From positions 1 to 34,849 of IMG/VR virus record IMGVR_UViG_3300027822_000027: a DNA stretch of 34,849 nucleotides; one strand, given 5' to 3'. The notes below the pieces were generated by a model. That model had not been told where the DNA came from, ran no database searches, and was given only the letters and a program-made list of their open reading frames with translations. Position 1 is the first letter of the stretch; the number at the start of each line of letters is the position of its first letter. This DNA is from a virus. Both the position numbers and the translations under genes were made by a program. Positions 14,430-22,294 of this stretch are shown one piece after another.

Positions 14430-15514
14430 TTATCTAAATTCCTCCTGACTCGGTAAGCGTTGATATCCTCCTCATAGATATGTTTTTCCAGGATTTCTTT
14501 TGTTATCCCATGATTTTTTAAAATTGAAATGTCCAGATGACGTTTTCTGCGGTAACCCCAATAAGAACAAAAGAGTCTATCCGCTTTGCCCTTGTTTAAT
14601 CGAGTTATTGTGTATTTTTCGCCTTTTTTGATGCCCAATATTGTTTCCATTTTCTCTCCCAATTCTGTTTTCCTCGAATTTATTTGCTTCATTATTTCTT
14701 TAAAGGTCATGGCTTGGTCTCCTTGCCAACGGAAAGGGGTCATGATGTCAAGTTCTCTAAATTCCTGACAAAGTGAGGCAATTTGAGGGTGCTTATCAAT
14801 GTCTATGAAGCGCACATTAGCAAAGTTTATATGATCATAGTGATTGAGTGGCTTGGGTGGTATGCCTGGTATTATATGTTCATTCCAGAATTTCACCGCT
14901 TTGTTTTGGAGGCTCTTGATAACTTTGTCGCTGCGTTTCATTTTTCTTATGATCGTTGTTTTGGCTTCATCTAGCACACGACAGATAATATGCCCTTCCA
15001 GCGAATCACTAATCCCCATGCACCACTGTAGTTGAGCTATATAGCCTGGTGGTATGCCATCATTCTTCCAAAGATTATGCTTTAAGAATCTAGTCGTTTT
15101 AGCATCTACTACTAATCGTTTATCAGGCAAATAGCCATCCATCTGACATTTGAAGATTGAGTTGACCTTGGATGTCATTTTAACATCTCGTTGCAATTTT
15201 AAATTAGTCTTGCTTTCATATTCAGTTAGCAGTAACTTAGTTGCGTCATTGTCTTCAAATGGTAAATTTAGCGTTTCCTTATCCTCCTCATCTGTTATGT
15301 TATTCATCTCTTCATAAGCGTCTAAGATCATAGCTTCCATCTCACGACCGTCTTTGAAGCTTGGGTTATCCTTTTGTCCTATGCCATCTTTTATGTAGTG
15401 ATACAAAGCCAATGGCGTTTGGTTTGAGAATAAATATGGGCGGTATTTGTCGGGTAATAGTGCAGCTATTTGACTGCCTCCTATGCCTGTTCTGCGTATT
15501 TCGTGGTTAATCAT
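14426..15514 (-). CDS. YqaJ-type (lambda-exonuclease-like) recombination exonuclease
   Basis: 362 residues. Motifs in order: GIGGSQIAALL at 10-20, GREME at 56-60, CQMDGYL at 123-129 with the catalytic Asp, VVDAKTT at 135-141 (the usual E-x-K is D-x-K here), and GYIAQLQWCMG at 157-167. These are the YqaJ viral recombinase nuclease signatures. The enzyme resects double-stranded ends to give single strands for RecT. The C-terminal 150 residues, with a basic helical end, are beyond the core domain. A good ribosome site (AAAGGAG) precedes the ATG. Confidence 0.88.
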   Translation of the reverse strand: MINHEIRRTGIGGSQIAALLPDKYRPYLFSNQTPLALYHYIKDGIGQKDNPSFKDGREMEAMILDAYEEMNNITDEEDKETLNLPFEDNDATKLLLTEYESKTNLKLQRDVKMTSKVNSIFKCQMDGYLPDKRLVVDAKTTRFLKHNLWKNDGIPPGYIAQLQWCMGISDSLEGHIICRVLDEAKTTIIRKMKRSDKVIKSLQNKAVKFWNEHIIPGIPPKPLNHYDHINFANVRFIDIDKHPQIASLCQEFRELDIMTPFRWQGDQAMTFKEIMKQINSRKTELGEKMETILGIKKGEKYTITRLNKGKADRLFCSYWGYRRKRHLDISILKNHGITKEILEKHIYEEDINAYRVRRNLDK

Positions 15515-15899
15515 TTGCTTTCTCCTTTAATTTGTAATCAATTTTTTGTTCTTTTATCATTTTTTTTAATTTGATCGTGTCTTGAGCTGCTTTTCCTGAA
15601 TTTACTGCACAACGTAGGTGATAGTCTATTTCATCTTCTATCCAGTCAAAATAAACTTTTAACCCGTAGTCTTCAAATGCGTGATATAAGTTTAAGTTAC
15701 CATTTAGTCTGCAGATATATAAAATAGTTCTCGCGAGGTTCTCCATATCTGCATCGAGTATGTTTTGCCACTTCTCATTCGATAATTTAGACAGTCTATC
15801 CTTTAGCTCTTCTATTTTTTTAGAACATTTATGTTTGTCTCCAACGTGCCATAGTAAGTTATCTTTTTCCAGCATATCTATCCATTCGCTATTCGTCAT
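15507..15899 (-). CDS. Hypothetical helical protein
   Basis: 130 residues, highly charged and helical (KHKCSKKIEELKDRLSKLSN, then KAAQDTIKLKKMIKEQK). No family recognised. Overlaps the exonuclease gene by eight bases, so the two are probably made from one message. Confidence 0.5.
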   Translation of the reverse strand: MTNSEWIDMLEKDNLLWHVGDKHKCSKKIEELKDRLSKLSNEKWQNILDADMENLARTILYICRLNGNLNLYHAFEDYGLKVYFDWIEDEIDYHLRCAVNSGKAAQDTIKLKKMIKEQKIDYKLKEKAND

Positions 15900-16078
15900 T
15901 TGATTTCCTCCTCTTCAATTATTTGCCGAATACCCTCTAAAATAGCTATAAATTTAATATTCAATCTATTTAATGCTCTATTTTTTTCAACTAAAGTTTG
16001 CTGTGTTGGTATTTTATTTTGATAATCTATGAGATGATTCTCTATCTCTGCTAGTAATTTTTTTATTTCAAATTTCAT
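15896..16078 (-). CDS. Small coiled-coil protein
   Basis: 60 residues, one or two amphipathic helices (FEIKKLLAEIENHLIDYQNK, then RLNIKFIAILEGIRQIIEEE). ATG overlap with the next gene and an 11-base overlap with the previous one. Function unknown. Confidence 0.5.
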   Translation of the reverse strand: MKFEIKKLLAEIENHLIDYQNKIPTQQTLVEKNRALNRLNIKFIAILEGIRQIIEEEEIK

Positions 16079-16391
16079 CAGTTGCCCCCTCTTCCTGATA
16101 TAGTCCTAATTTACTTATCGATTCATCTGCAATCTCGTACTTATACTTGTTTAAATACTCCATGAATGAATGTCCTATCATTTTAAGTTCTTTGTAATTT
16201 TCTTCTTTATCATCCTCATGTTTTATGCAATCTATTTCAAATACAAACGCACCATGATTTATCCAATACTCCATCTTATAGTATCCATAAAATAAACTTT
16301 TATGGTCTTTTACGTAAAGTTTTATGTGAATAATGGAGTTCTTTATAGACTGTGCTATAATATATGCGTCTATATCGTGTTTATCTTTCAT
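16068..16391 (-). CDS. Hypothetical protein
   Basis: 107 residues, mixed beta then helical pattern (SIIHIKLYVKDHKSLFYGYY, then MEYWINHGAFVFEIDCIKHE). No family recognised and no membrane segment. Overlaps both neighbours by 11 bases in the operon. Confidence 0.5.
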   Translation of the reverse strand: MKDKHDIDAYIIAQSIKNSIIHIKLYVKDHKSLFYGYYKMEYWINHGAFVFEIDCIKHEDDKEENYKELKMIGHSFMEYLNKYKYEIADESISKLGLYQEEGATDEI

Positions 16392-16740
16392 CTTGATTAC
16401 CTCTTTCTAAAAAATCCTGCACTTTAACTAATACAATGTTATTGATATCTTCTTGGTTATAATTATCTACATAGTCTAAGTTGTCGTCTCGTGTTATTAA
16501 GTAGTCGCTGTCATTATCAATGCTTATCTTTTCAAGCTTGTTATGATCGTTATATTTAGCTAAAATGTTAATAGAACTCATTAAGATTTTAGAGCCAGTG
16601 ACAGGTGGCTCTCCTTTTTTAACTACATCAAACAAAAAGCTGTACTCCCATTCTCCAATAACATTTGGACTTGCTATTATTTCTTTAAGCAATAGTTCTA
16701 GTTTCTCATCGTCTAAATTATTTAATAATATTTTCATCAA
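16381..16740 (-). CDS. Hypothetical acidic protein
   Basis: 119 residues, rich in Asp, Asn and Leu (MKILLNNLDDEKLELLLKEI, then DYLITRDDNLDYVDNYNQED). No family recognised. Its start overlaps the stop of the ankyrin gene, so it is translated from the ankyrin message and could be a partner of that protein, although nothing else shows this. Confidence 0.5.
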   Translation of the reverse strand: MMKILLNNLDDEKLELLLKEIIASPNVIGEWEYSFLFDVVKKGEPPVTGSKILMSSINILAKYNDHNKLEKISIDNDSDYLITRDDNLDYVDNYNQEDINNIVLVKVQDFLERGNQDER

Positions 16741-17816
16741 TTATCCCCCCCCTTATCTTTTAATAATTTAACTACGTCTAAATGACCGTTATTTGATGCC
16801 CAGCGCAACGCTTGATCATCCCTTGCGTTAATATTAGCTCCATTGTCAATCAAATATTTCACTACCTCTAAATGACCGTTCTCTGATGCCCAGCGCAACG
16901 CTTGATCATCCCTTGCGTTAATATCTGCTCCCTGGTCAATCAACAACTTAACTACGTCTAAATGACCGTTATCTGATGCCAATCGTAACGCTTCATCATC
17001 CAGTGCGTTAACATCTGCTCCCTGGTCAATCAACAACTTAACTACGTCTAAATGACCGCTATATGATGCCCAGCGTAACGCATAATCATCCCTTGCGTTA
17101 ATATTAGCTCCATTGTCAATCAAATATTTCACTACGTCTAAATGACCCTTCTCTGATGCCAATCGTAACGCTTCATCATCCAGTGCGTTAATATCTGCTC
17201 CCGTTTCAATCAACAACTTAACTACGTCTAAATGACCGTTATATGATGCCCAGCACAACGAATAATAATCCCTTGCGTTAATATTAGCTCCATTGTCAAT
17301 CAAATATTTCACTACCTCTAAATGACCGTTATTTGATGCCCATCGTAACGAATAATCATCACTTGCGTTAACATCTGCTCCCTGGTCAATCAACAACTTA
17401 ACTACGTCTAAATGACCGTTATTTGATGCCCAGAGCAACGCTTCATTATCCATTGCGTTAACATCTGCTCCCGTTTCAATCAACAACTTAACTACGTCTA
17501 AATGACCGTTATATGATGCCCAGCGCAACGAATAATCATCCCTTGCGTTAACATCTGCTCCATTGTTAATCAACAACTTAACTACGTCTAAATGACCCTT
17601 CTCTGATGCCCAGCGCAACGCTTCATCATCCATTGCGTTAATATTAGCTCCCTTTTCAATCAACAACTTAACTACGTCTAAATGACCGTTATCTGATACC
17701 CAGCGCAACGCTTTATCATCCAGTGCGTTAATATCTGCTCCCTGGTCAATCAACAACTTAACTTTATCTATATCACCTTCTCTTGAAGCAATTATTAATA
17801 AAGAATCTTGTTTCAT
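16737..17816 (-). CDS. Ankyrin-repeat protein with twelve 30-residue repeats
   Basis: 359 residues made almost wholly of twelve repeats of 30 residues, of the form DEALRWASEKGHLDVVKLLI plus xxGADINALD. The usual ankyrin repeat is 33 residues and opens with TPLHLAA. Here the unit is shorter and opens with ALRWAS, a form I know from ankyrin proteins of amoeba-infecting giant viruses. Repeats 2-11 are near identical, even at DNA level. No enzymatic domain, signal peptide or membrane segment is attached. Ankyrins bind proteins, so this is a plausible effector on a eukaryotic partner of the host, by inference. An eight-G run (16745-16752, as C) lies near the C-terminal end. The leader resembles those of the next two genes. 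Confidence 0.95.
   Translation of the reverse strand: MKQDSLLIIASREGDIDKVKLLIDQGADINALDDKALRWVSDNGHLDVVKLLIEKGANINAMDDEALRWASEKGHLDVVKLLINNGADVNARDDYSLRWASYNGHLDVVKLLIETGADVNAMDNEALLWASNNGHLDVVKLLIDQGADVNASDDYSLRWASNNGHLEVVKYLIDNGANINARDYYSLCWASYNGHLDVVKLLIETGADINALDDEALRLASEKGHLDVVKYLIDNGANINARDDYALRWASYSGHLDVVKLLIDQGADVNALDDEALRLASDNGHLDVVKLLIDQGADINARDDQALRWASENGHLEVVKYLIDNGANINARDDQALRWASNNGHLDVVKLLKDKGGDN
16750..17815 (-). repeat. 90-bp tandem repeat array coding the ankyrin units
   Basis: The period is 90 bases: near-identical segments such as ctaaatgaccgtt recur every 90 bases from 16778 onward. The array is coding, not CRISPR, and is a likely site of unequal recombination that changes repeat number. 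Confidence 0.9.
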
Positions 17817-17915
17817 TTGTTATACTCCTAATTTAAGTTATAAAGCCCCATGCCCTCCCTCCGTCTTTGCACCTGCTAGGGTAGTTAGCTACTTCCTTGC
17901 AACTTTATTATTTTG

Positions 17916-18413
17916 TTATGTCGTTTTACTATTTCCATGTTTTTTAAGATGATGGTCTAAGACATTTTTTGAAAATAATAACCCTTTGTTTTTAAACAAT
18001 TTATCTACTGTTATATTTTCTATTTCTTCGTTATGAAGTATTTTTTTTAAACTTTGAAATTTTATAATGGGATTGTGTATTTTATAAACTTTCCAGCGAC
18101 CGCCATATGGCTCCAACCCTCTTATTATTGCCTTATTCATTTCTTTATAGCATATGTTCCAATTTTTCATTATTTTTTGTCTATTCAGTGTAACTAGTAG
18201 ACTGTTAATGCCCTCTAAATAAATTACTATTCTTTCATTTAAAAAAAAGTGATTAAATAAATCCCCCGCACTAAAAACCTGATCAGGTGTTCTCTTTAAT
18301 AAATTAAAAAACACATCTCGCATGGGTGCCAAAATTGGTTTGATTTTTTTTGGATCACAAGACCTTACAAATCTGTAATATTCTACATCTGCTCCGCCCC
18401 TCATTCCCATCAT
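17916..18413 (-). CDS. Hypothetical protein with shared leader
   Basis: 165 residues, basic, with no recognised family (KPILAPMRDVFFNLLKRTPD, then VLDHHLKKHGNSKTT at the end). The middle (QVFSAGDLFNHFFLNERIVI) could be a winged-helix-like fold, but this is weak. It has its own leader with AGGAGTATATAACATG, shared in form with the ankyrin gene and the gene at 18514, and a copy of a 52-base hairpin element upstream. About 100 bases (17817-17915) separate it from the ankyrin gene. Probably accessory. Confidence 0.55.
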   Translation of the reverse strand: MMGMRGGADVEYYRFVRSCDPKKIKPILAPMRDVFFNLLKRTPDQVFSAGDLFNHFFLNERIVIYLEGINSLLVTLNRQKIMKNWNICYKEMNKAIIRGLEPYGGRWKVYKIHNPIIKFQSLKKILHNEEIENITVDKLFKNKGLLFSKNVLDHHLKKHGNSKTT

Positions 18414-18447
18414 GTTATATACTCCTTTTAGTTATAGTTTATAGTAA

Positions 18448-18499
18448 TCCGCTCTTTCGTTAGCTTTCTGGCTACAAAAAGCTAAGGGAAAAGGCCGTC
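18448..18499 (-). promoter_or_regulatory. 52-base hairpin leader element, copy A
   Basis: This 52-base element is 46/52 identical to 19021-19072. The arms TTAGCT and AGCTAA are conserved, while most differences lie in the loop. That pattern suggests a conserved stem. It lies 35 bases before the start of the gene at 18413 (minus strand), with no U-run after it. Confidence 0.65.
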
Positions 18500-18513
18500 T
18501 TGGTGTTGGTATG

Positions 18514-18984
18514 TTATGCTAATTTATCTTCAATAAATAAAACAATACTTAGTAAAATACAACTTCTTCTAGCACTTGATTGATAGTATTTACTATAATC
18601 TTGTAATACTTCGTCCAATGACTCGCCTAATTTTTTAGTTTTATGTTCTTTGAGTTTAACAATTACCTTGTAAATTATTTGAGATTTTTTTTGACATAAT
18701 TTTTTATCACTATATCCAAAAATTTTGGCAAATACATCAATATCATCAGATGTTATATTATTAGCTGCTATACAGTCTTCTAAATGATTTCTATGTGATT
18801 CGTTCCAAAATTTATTGCAAACTCCTTGAAATTTCCAACCGCTGCCATTATCATAAAAAACTTTATGATCTTCAGTATGAATTAATGAATGATATGTCAA
18901 GAAATTATCTAGCATTTTATAATATTTCAGCGAGTTATTCATTACTTGTCTATATTCTCGTGAAGTAAGCCAATTTTCTTGCAT
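18514..18984 (-). CDS. Hypothetical protein with shared leader
   Basis: 156 residues, no recognised family. It is mainly helical with several Cys and aromatic residues (YRQVMNNSLKYYKMLDNFLT, then DHKVFYDNGSGWKFQGVCNK). The C-terminus ends in a hydrophobic helix (RRSCILLSIVLFIEDKLA) that might bind membrane or a partner. It has the same AGGAGTAyATAACATG leader and 52-base hairpin element as its downstream neighbour. Likely accessory cargo of this phage. Confidence 0.55.
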   Translation of the reverse strand: MQENWLTSREYRQVMNNSLKYYKMLDNFLTYHSLIHTEDHKVFYDNGSGWKFQGVCNKFWNESHRNHLEDCIAANNITSDDIDVFAKIFGYSDKKLCQKKSQIIYKVIVKLKEHKTKKLGESLDEVLQDYSKYYQSSARRSCILLSIVLFIEDKLA

Positions 18985-19020
18985 GTTATGTACTCCTTTT
19001 TCAAAGTTAAGTTATAATAG

Positions 19021-19072
19021 TCCGCTCTTTCGTTAGCTCTTTGTCGCCAAAAAGCTAAAGGAAAAGGCCGTC
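19021..19072 (-). promoter_or_regulatory. 52-base hairpin leader element, copy B
   Basis: Second copy of the element at 18448-18499, equal in length and at the same distance from its gene's start (minus strand, gene ending at 18514). Stem arms match copy A exactly while the loop differs at five of ten positions. Confidence 0.65.
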
Positions 19073-19089
19073 CTTTTTTGCTATGGTAT

Positions 19090-19383
19090 TTAGCTTGCTT
19101 TTTGTTGCTTTGCGTGTAGCTCTAATGCTTCTTTAATTATGTCGCTTTCAAGCTTGAAAAGTGCTATGTTGTAACGCTCTTCTTGCTCAACTTCTTCGTT
19201 ATTATAGTAACAAATGTTAGTTAATTGGTGATCACACGTGTACACACGTTTAGCTTTTAAGCTGTAGTAGTAGTGTGCAATAGTTTCTTTACAGCTAAAA
19301 TCATCAATAAATTTAGCTGTAATGTGTAGCTTTCCAACAAATTTTGATTTGTCTTGTAGCTGTACGTTGCTGTATAAAATCAT
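19090..19383 (-). CDS. Hypothetical protein, first gene of the minus-strand block
   Basis: 97 residues with ribosome site GGAG before the ATG. The first half is beta-like (SKFVGKLHITAKFIDDFSCK) and the second helical (EERYNIALFKLESDIIKEAL, then ELHAKQQKAS). No family recognised. As the first gene behind the operator-bearing promoter it may be the earliest product. Its Ala and Ile codon use resembles that of the genes at 19610-21477 more than that of other genes here. Confidence 0.55.
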   Translation of the reverse strand: MILYSNVQLQDKSKFVGKLHITAKFIDDFSCKETIAHYYYSLKAKRVYTCDHQLTNICYYNNEEVEQEERYNIALFKLESDIIKEALELHAKQQKAS

Positions 19384-19447
19384 TTTAATAATTCTCCAAA
19401 TTTTAATTTAAGTATTTGATAAATATATTATTTATCGTTATATATAT

Positions 19448-19475
19448 AGTATAGCAACTAACGCAAATTAGGCAA
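19448..19475 (-). promoter_or_regulatory. Minus-strand early promoter with operator
   Basis: On the minus strand, TTGCCT (19475-19470), a 16-base spacer and TATACT (19453-19448). A perfect CTAA-N6-TTAG repeat (19458-19471) lies between the hexamers, at the same offset as in the promoter at 5760. It should drive the minus-strand block from 19383. The other half of the 19384-19609 gap probably holds the divergent virion promoter, but no convincing one was seen. Confidence 0.7.
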
Positions 19476-19609
19476 GTTTTGATTTGTAATTTGTTTACGT
19501 GTTATTGTGTAAAATATTGGATTTGCGAGAGAGATAAAATAACTTACTAGCAGCCCATCTTCTCTTACATCGTGTAATAAGCTACAATTAAGTTTGGTTC
19601 AGACAAATA

Positions 19610-20134
19610 ATGAAAAGTCAAGCGATTAGTTTAAAAATTTTCAATGATATTTTGCTACGCATAAAAACTTTGTGCTGCGATGCAGATCGTGCGTGTGATA
19701 AATATTTGATAGATGTCAAGTTTTTTTATAAATTTTTGGCTGAAAATACGGACAATTTTAAGGCTTATCATCGTGCGATATGTGCAAGAGATGACTTCAT
19801 ACAAGTAACATTGACGAGTAATCCAAACTATATGATACAGTATAGCAGAACGATTAAAGACTCTAAGTTTTCTGATGCTTATCTTGATGAAAAATCGCTA
19901 GCAGTTATGCGAGATAGCAACAGCACAAGGCAGCAAAGAGTCTTAGCATTAGTTGAGTCAATTGCTGATAAACGCATTAGCTTTAGGCAATTTGAGTGTT
20001 GGACTAAAATCGTAGAAGCATTGCATGGAAAGATTAGTATAAACAGAGATGGAAGCGTACAAGAAACCTTGGCTAAAATCATATCAGAAAAGACGGCTTT
20101 ACCAGCAAACAAACGAGCTAAAAAAGCATGTTAA
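19610..20134 (+). CDS. Hypothetical protein, small terminase candidate
   Basis: 174 residues, first gene of the virion block. It is helical and basic (ISLKIFNDILLRIKTLCCDA, KRISFRQFECWTKIVEALHG). A terminase small subunit is expected ahead of the large subunit and would be this size, but no clear helix-turn-helix was identified, so the call is tentative. The next gene starts within its end (seven-base overlap). Alanine is coded by GCA/GCG/GCT and never GCC, unlike the later virion genes. Confidence 0.45.
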   Translation: MKSQAISLKIFNDILLRIKTLCCDADRACDKYLIDVKFFYKFLAENTDNFKAYHRAICARDDFIQVTLTSNPNYMIQYSRTIKDSKFSDAYLDEKSLAVMRDSNSTRQQRVLALVESIADKRISFRQFECWTKIVEALHGKISINRDGSVQETLAKIISEKTALPANKRAKKAC

Positions 20135-21477
20135 AACCTATAAATATCTCACAAGGAACGCTACCAAATACTGACATACAAGTATCAAATCCAAGGCTAA
20201 AAGAAGCGTTTGTTACAGCAGAATCTCATATCCAACCGCTGCCAAATCTCACGCAAGAAATAGCTTTATCTGATGTTCGGGCAGTCTATCGCTCAACTAT
20301 AACTTCCGATTTATTTGCAGTAGCATCGGGAGATTTCTTAAAGATTGATGGGTCGCAAGCGGTCAATATTGCGAGCATTGGTCAGACAAATTTAGCGATA
20401 AGAATAGCAGAAAACGCACAAGGTCAGATAGTGATTGTGGATGGAGTTAGGGCGTATGCTTACGATCAAAATAGCCAATCATTTGAAGTTTTAGGGCTAC
20501 AAAATGGCTTTGATTTTACTGAAGCAGTTGATGTAACTGAACTAAATACTTTCATTATAATTGTAGGAAAAATAGGGCAAGAATCGCGCTGGATTGTCTC
20601 AACGGCCAACAATGCGTTCACGTACAATGGGCAAGAGGTTGTGCTTACAGATAACAGCTTAGGCGAACTTACAGGGGTTGAGCATTGGAACAACAATCTA
20701 TTCATCTTTGGCTTACAAGGGGTTCAGCGATGGATTCCATCAATTGAACGAACAACGTTTGACTTTCCTTTTTCGCAAGATCCAAGTTTTAGAGATGAAT
20801 TAGGCTGTATATCAACGGCAAGTTTAGTAAGCGAAAATAACAGAATGTTTTTTTTGACAGAGAACGGCCAGGTTAAAGTATATGACAAGGAAAAAGGCCA
20901 AGGAATTATAACAAATGATGGCCTAGAGAAGTTGTTCACAAGCTACAACACGGCTAAGGCGCAAGGCAGCTATTTTTATTTTGAAGGCTACTACTTTTAT
21001 ATCTTGTCGTTTATAAACGACAATATCTCATTTGTTTATTGTCCAAAAACGAACAAGTGGTCAGAAACTAATCAACTTTGGGTTGGCTATCAAACTAGAT
21101 CAGTGCGCGGCGATGTAGCTTTAAAAGATGGCATTTATTCGCTGACTGATGACTATAGCGGAGGCAAACAAATTACAATACAAACAGACTATTTTTACTT
21201 ATCAAAGCAGCTGACAGACAGAGCGATACTATCAGAAATCATATTAAATATTACACAAGGAAAGGGCGAGACGAACAAGACTGAAAAAGCGTTTTTAAGT
21301 ATAAGCAAAGATAATATTCTTTATGGCAATTCTGTGTCAAGAAATCTTAGCAAGACTGCTGAAAGACTAAGGCAATTAAAATGGAATCACACAGTTAGCA
21401 ATTATGGAGTAAGCTTGCGTTTTGAACTAAGCATTTTTACTAATTTAACAATAATTAACTGTCTAGGTAGGAGATGA
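20128..21477 (+). CDS. P22 gp10-like head-completion / packaged-DNA stabilisation protein
   Basis: 449 residues, close to P22 gp10 (472). The family pattern is visible: GQIVIVDGVRAYAYDQNSQS, GVEHWNNNLFIFGLQGVQRW, RTTFDFPFSQDPSFRDELGC, then NRMFFLTENGQVKVYDKEKG and YFYFEGYYFYILSF. Repeated short beta blades fit the propeller-like fold of gp10, which seals the portal vertex after gp4. In P22 the gene follows gene 4. Here it is placed before the terminase and shares the atypical codon use of its upstream neighbour. Confidence 0.85.
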   Translation: MLKPINISQGTLPNTDIQVSNPRLKEAFVTAESHIQPLPNLTQEIALSDVRAVYRSTITSDLFAVASGDFLKIDGSQAVNIASIGQTNLAIRIAENAQGQIVIVDGVRAYAYDQNSQSFEVLGLQNGFDFTEAVDVTELNTFIIIVGKIGQESRWIVSTANNAFTYNGQEVVLTDNSLGELTGVEHWNNNLFIFGLQGVQRWIPSIERTTFDFPFSQDPSFRDELGCISTASLVSENNRMFFLTENGQVKVYDKEKGQGIITNDGLEKLFTSYNTAKAQGSYFYFEGYYFYILSFINDNISFVYCPKTNKWSETNQLWVGYQTRSVRGDVALKDGIYSLTDDYSGGKQITIQTDYFYLSKQLTDRAILSEIILNITQGKGETNKTEKAFLSISKDNILYGNSVSRNLSKTAERLRQLKWNHTVSNYGVSLRFELSIFTNLTIINCLGRR

Positions 21478-21481
21478 TGAG

Positions 21482-21625
21482 ATGACTAAGAAAAAAACAG
21501 CATGGGAAAAGAGAATTGACAAACTACAGGAAAAACAAAAAAACTTACTGATACAGCACAAGCAATGGAAAGTAAAGATTCAAAAAATGAAAGAAACTAA
21601 AGAAGAGGTGATATTAAATGACTGA
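21482..21625 (+). CDS. Small basic coiled-coil protein
   Basis: 47 residues (MTKKKTAWEKRIDKLQEKQ, then NLLIQHKQWKVKIQKMKETK), all charged helix. It has a good ribosome site (taggag) and overlaps the next gene's start by eight bases. It may assist the Gln-rich protein that follows. Function unknown. Confidence 0.55.
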   Translation: MTKKKTAWEKRIDKLQEKQKNLLIQHKQWKVKIQKMKETKEEVILND

Positions 21626-22289
21626 TGAAACTAAAACAAACGAAGAGTTAACTAACAAAGAGAAACAAAAGAAAGTACAAACAGAAGTTACGAAAACTAG
21701 AGAGCTTGAGCAAAAAGTGAAGATGATAGAGCAACAACATCAACAGTTAATGGCACAACAACAACCGCCTCAACCTCAATCTCAAGAACCAGAACCAGAA
21801 CAACCAAACGATCAACATCAAATGATAAGGCAAACAATATCCCAACAAATGCAAGAAGAGCGACAACAACAAATGGCAATGCAACAACAACAAGAATATC
21901 AAAAAGCGTTTAATAAACTAGTTAGTAGCGACAATGAAGCAAAAGAATTATCGGATAATATTCAACAAAAAAATGGGGGATATGATACTGAACCAACATA
22001 CGAAATCTTGCATTACATTGCTAATAGTTATAAAGATAATGTTCAACAAAAGATGATGAAAGAAGTCTTAAAGAATGATGATTTAAGAAATAAATTAATT
22101 AAAAATTTTGCATTAAAAAATTACGATAAAGTATATAAAGATATAACTGACTTAAGTAATGTTGATAATCCAGCTATTACAGAAGCACCCAAAAATGAAG
22201 CCCCAGACCTTTCACAGCATTCAAACGCAACGCTTCCTAAAAACAAAAGCCAAAAAGAAGAAGCACTACTTAATGCATTCGGCGGTTAA
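21618..22289 (+). CDS. Gln-rich protein, scaffold candidate
   Basis: 223 residues. Residues of about 8-95 are extremely rich in Gln, Glu and Pro (EQQHQQLMAQQQPPQPQSQ, then QQQMAMQQQQEYQKAFNKLV). The second half is helical and acidic. Scaffolding proteins of P22-type phages are Glu/Gln-rich and elongated. In P22 the scaffold gene lies between portal and coat, where this phage has no gene, so this protein is a candidate by exclusion. It shares a 31-base identical DNA stretch with the portal gene. Confidence 0.5.
   Translation: MTDETKTNEELTNKEKQKKVQTEVTKTRELEQKVKMIEQQHQQLMAQQQPPQPQSQEPEPEQPNDQHQMIRQTISQQMQEERQQQMAMQQQQEYQKAFNKLVSSDNEAKELSDNIQQKNGGYDTEPTYEILHYIANSYKDNVQQKMMKEVLKNDDLRNKLIKNFALKNYDKVYKDITDLSNVDNPAITEAPKNEAPDLSQHSNATLPKNKSQKEEALLNAFGG
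21863..21893 (+). repeat. 31-base identity with the portal gene tail
   Basis: Bases 21863-21893 equal 26938-26968 exactly and in the same coding phase, giving QQMAMQQQQ in both proteins. Confidence 0.85.
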
Positions 22290-22294
22290 TATAG

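Noticed and set aside
16750-17815. Regular repeats resembling a CRISPR array
   Set aside because: The 90-base period is a coding ankyrin array on the minus strand with no unique spacers.
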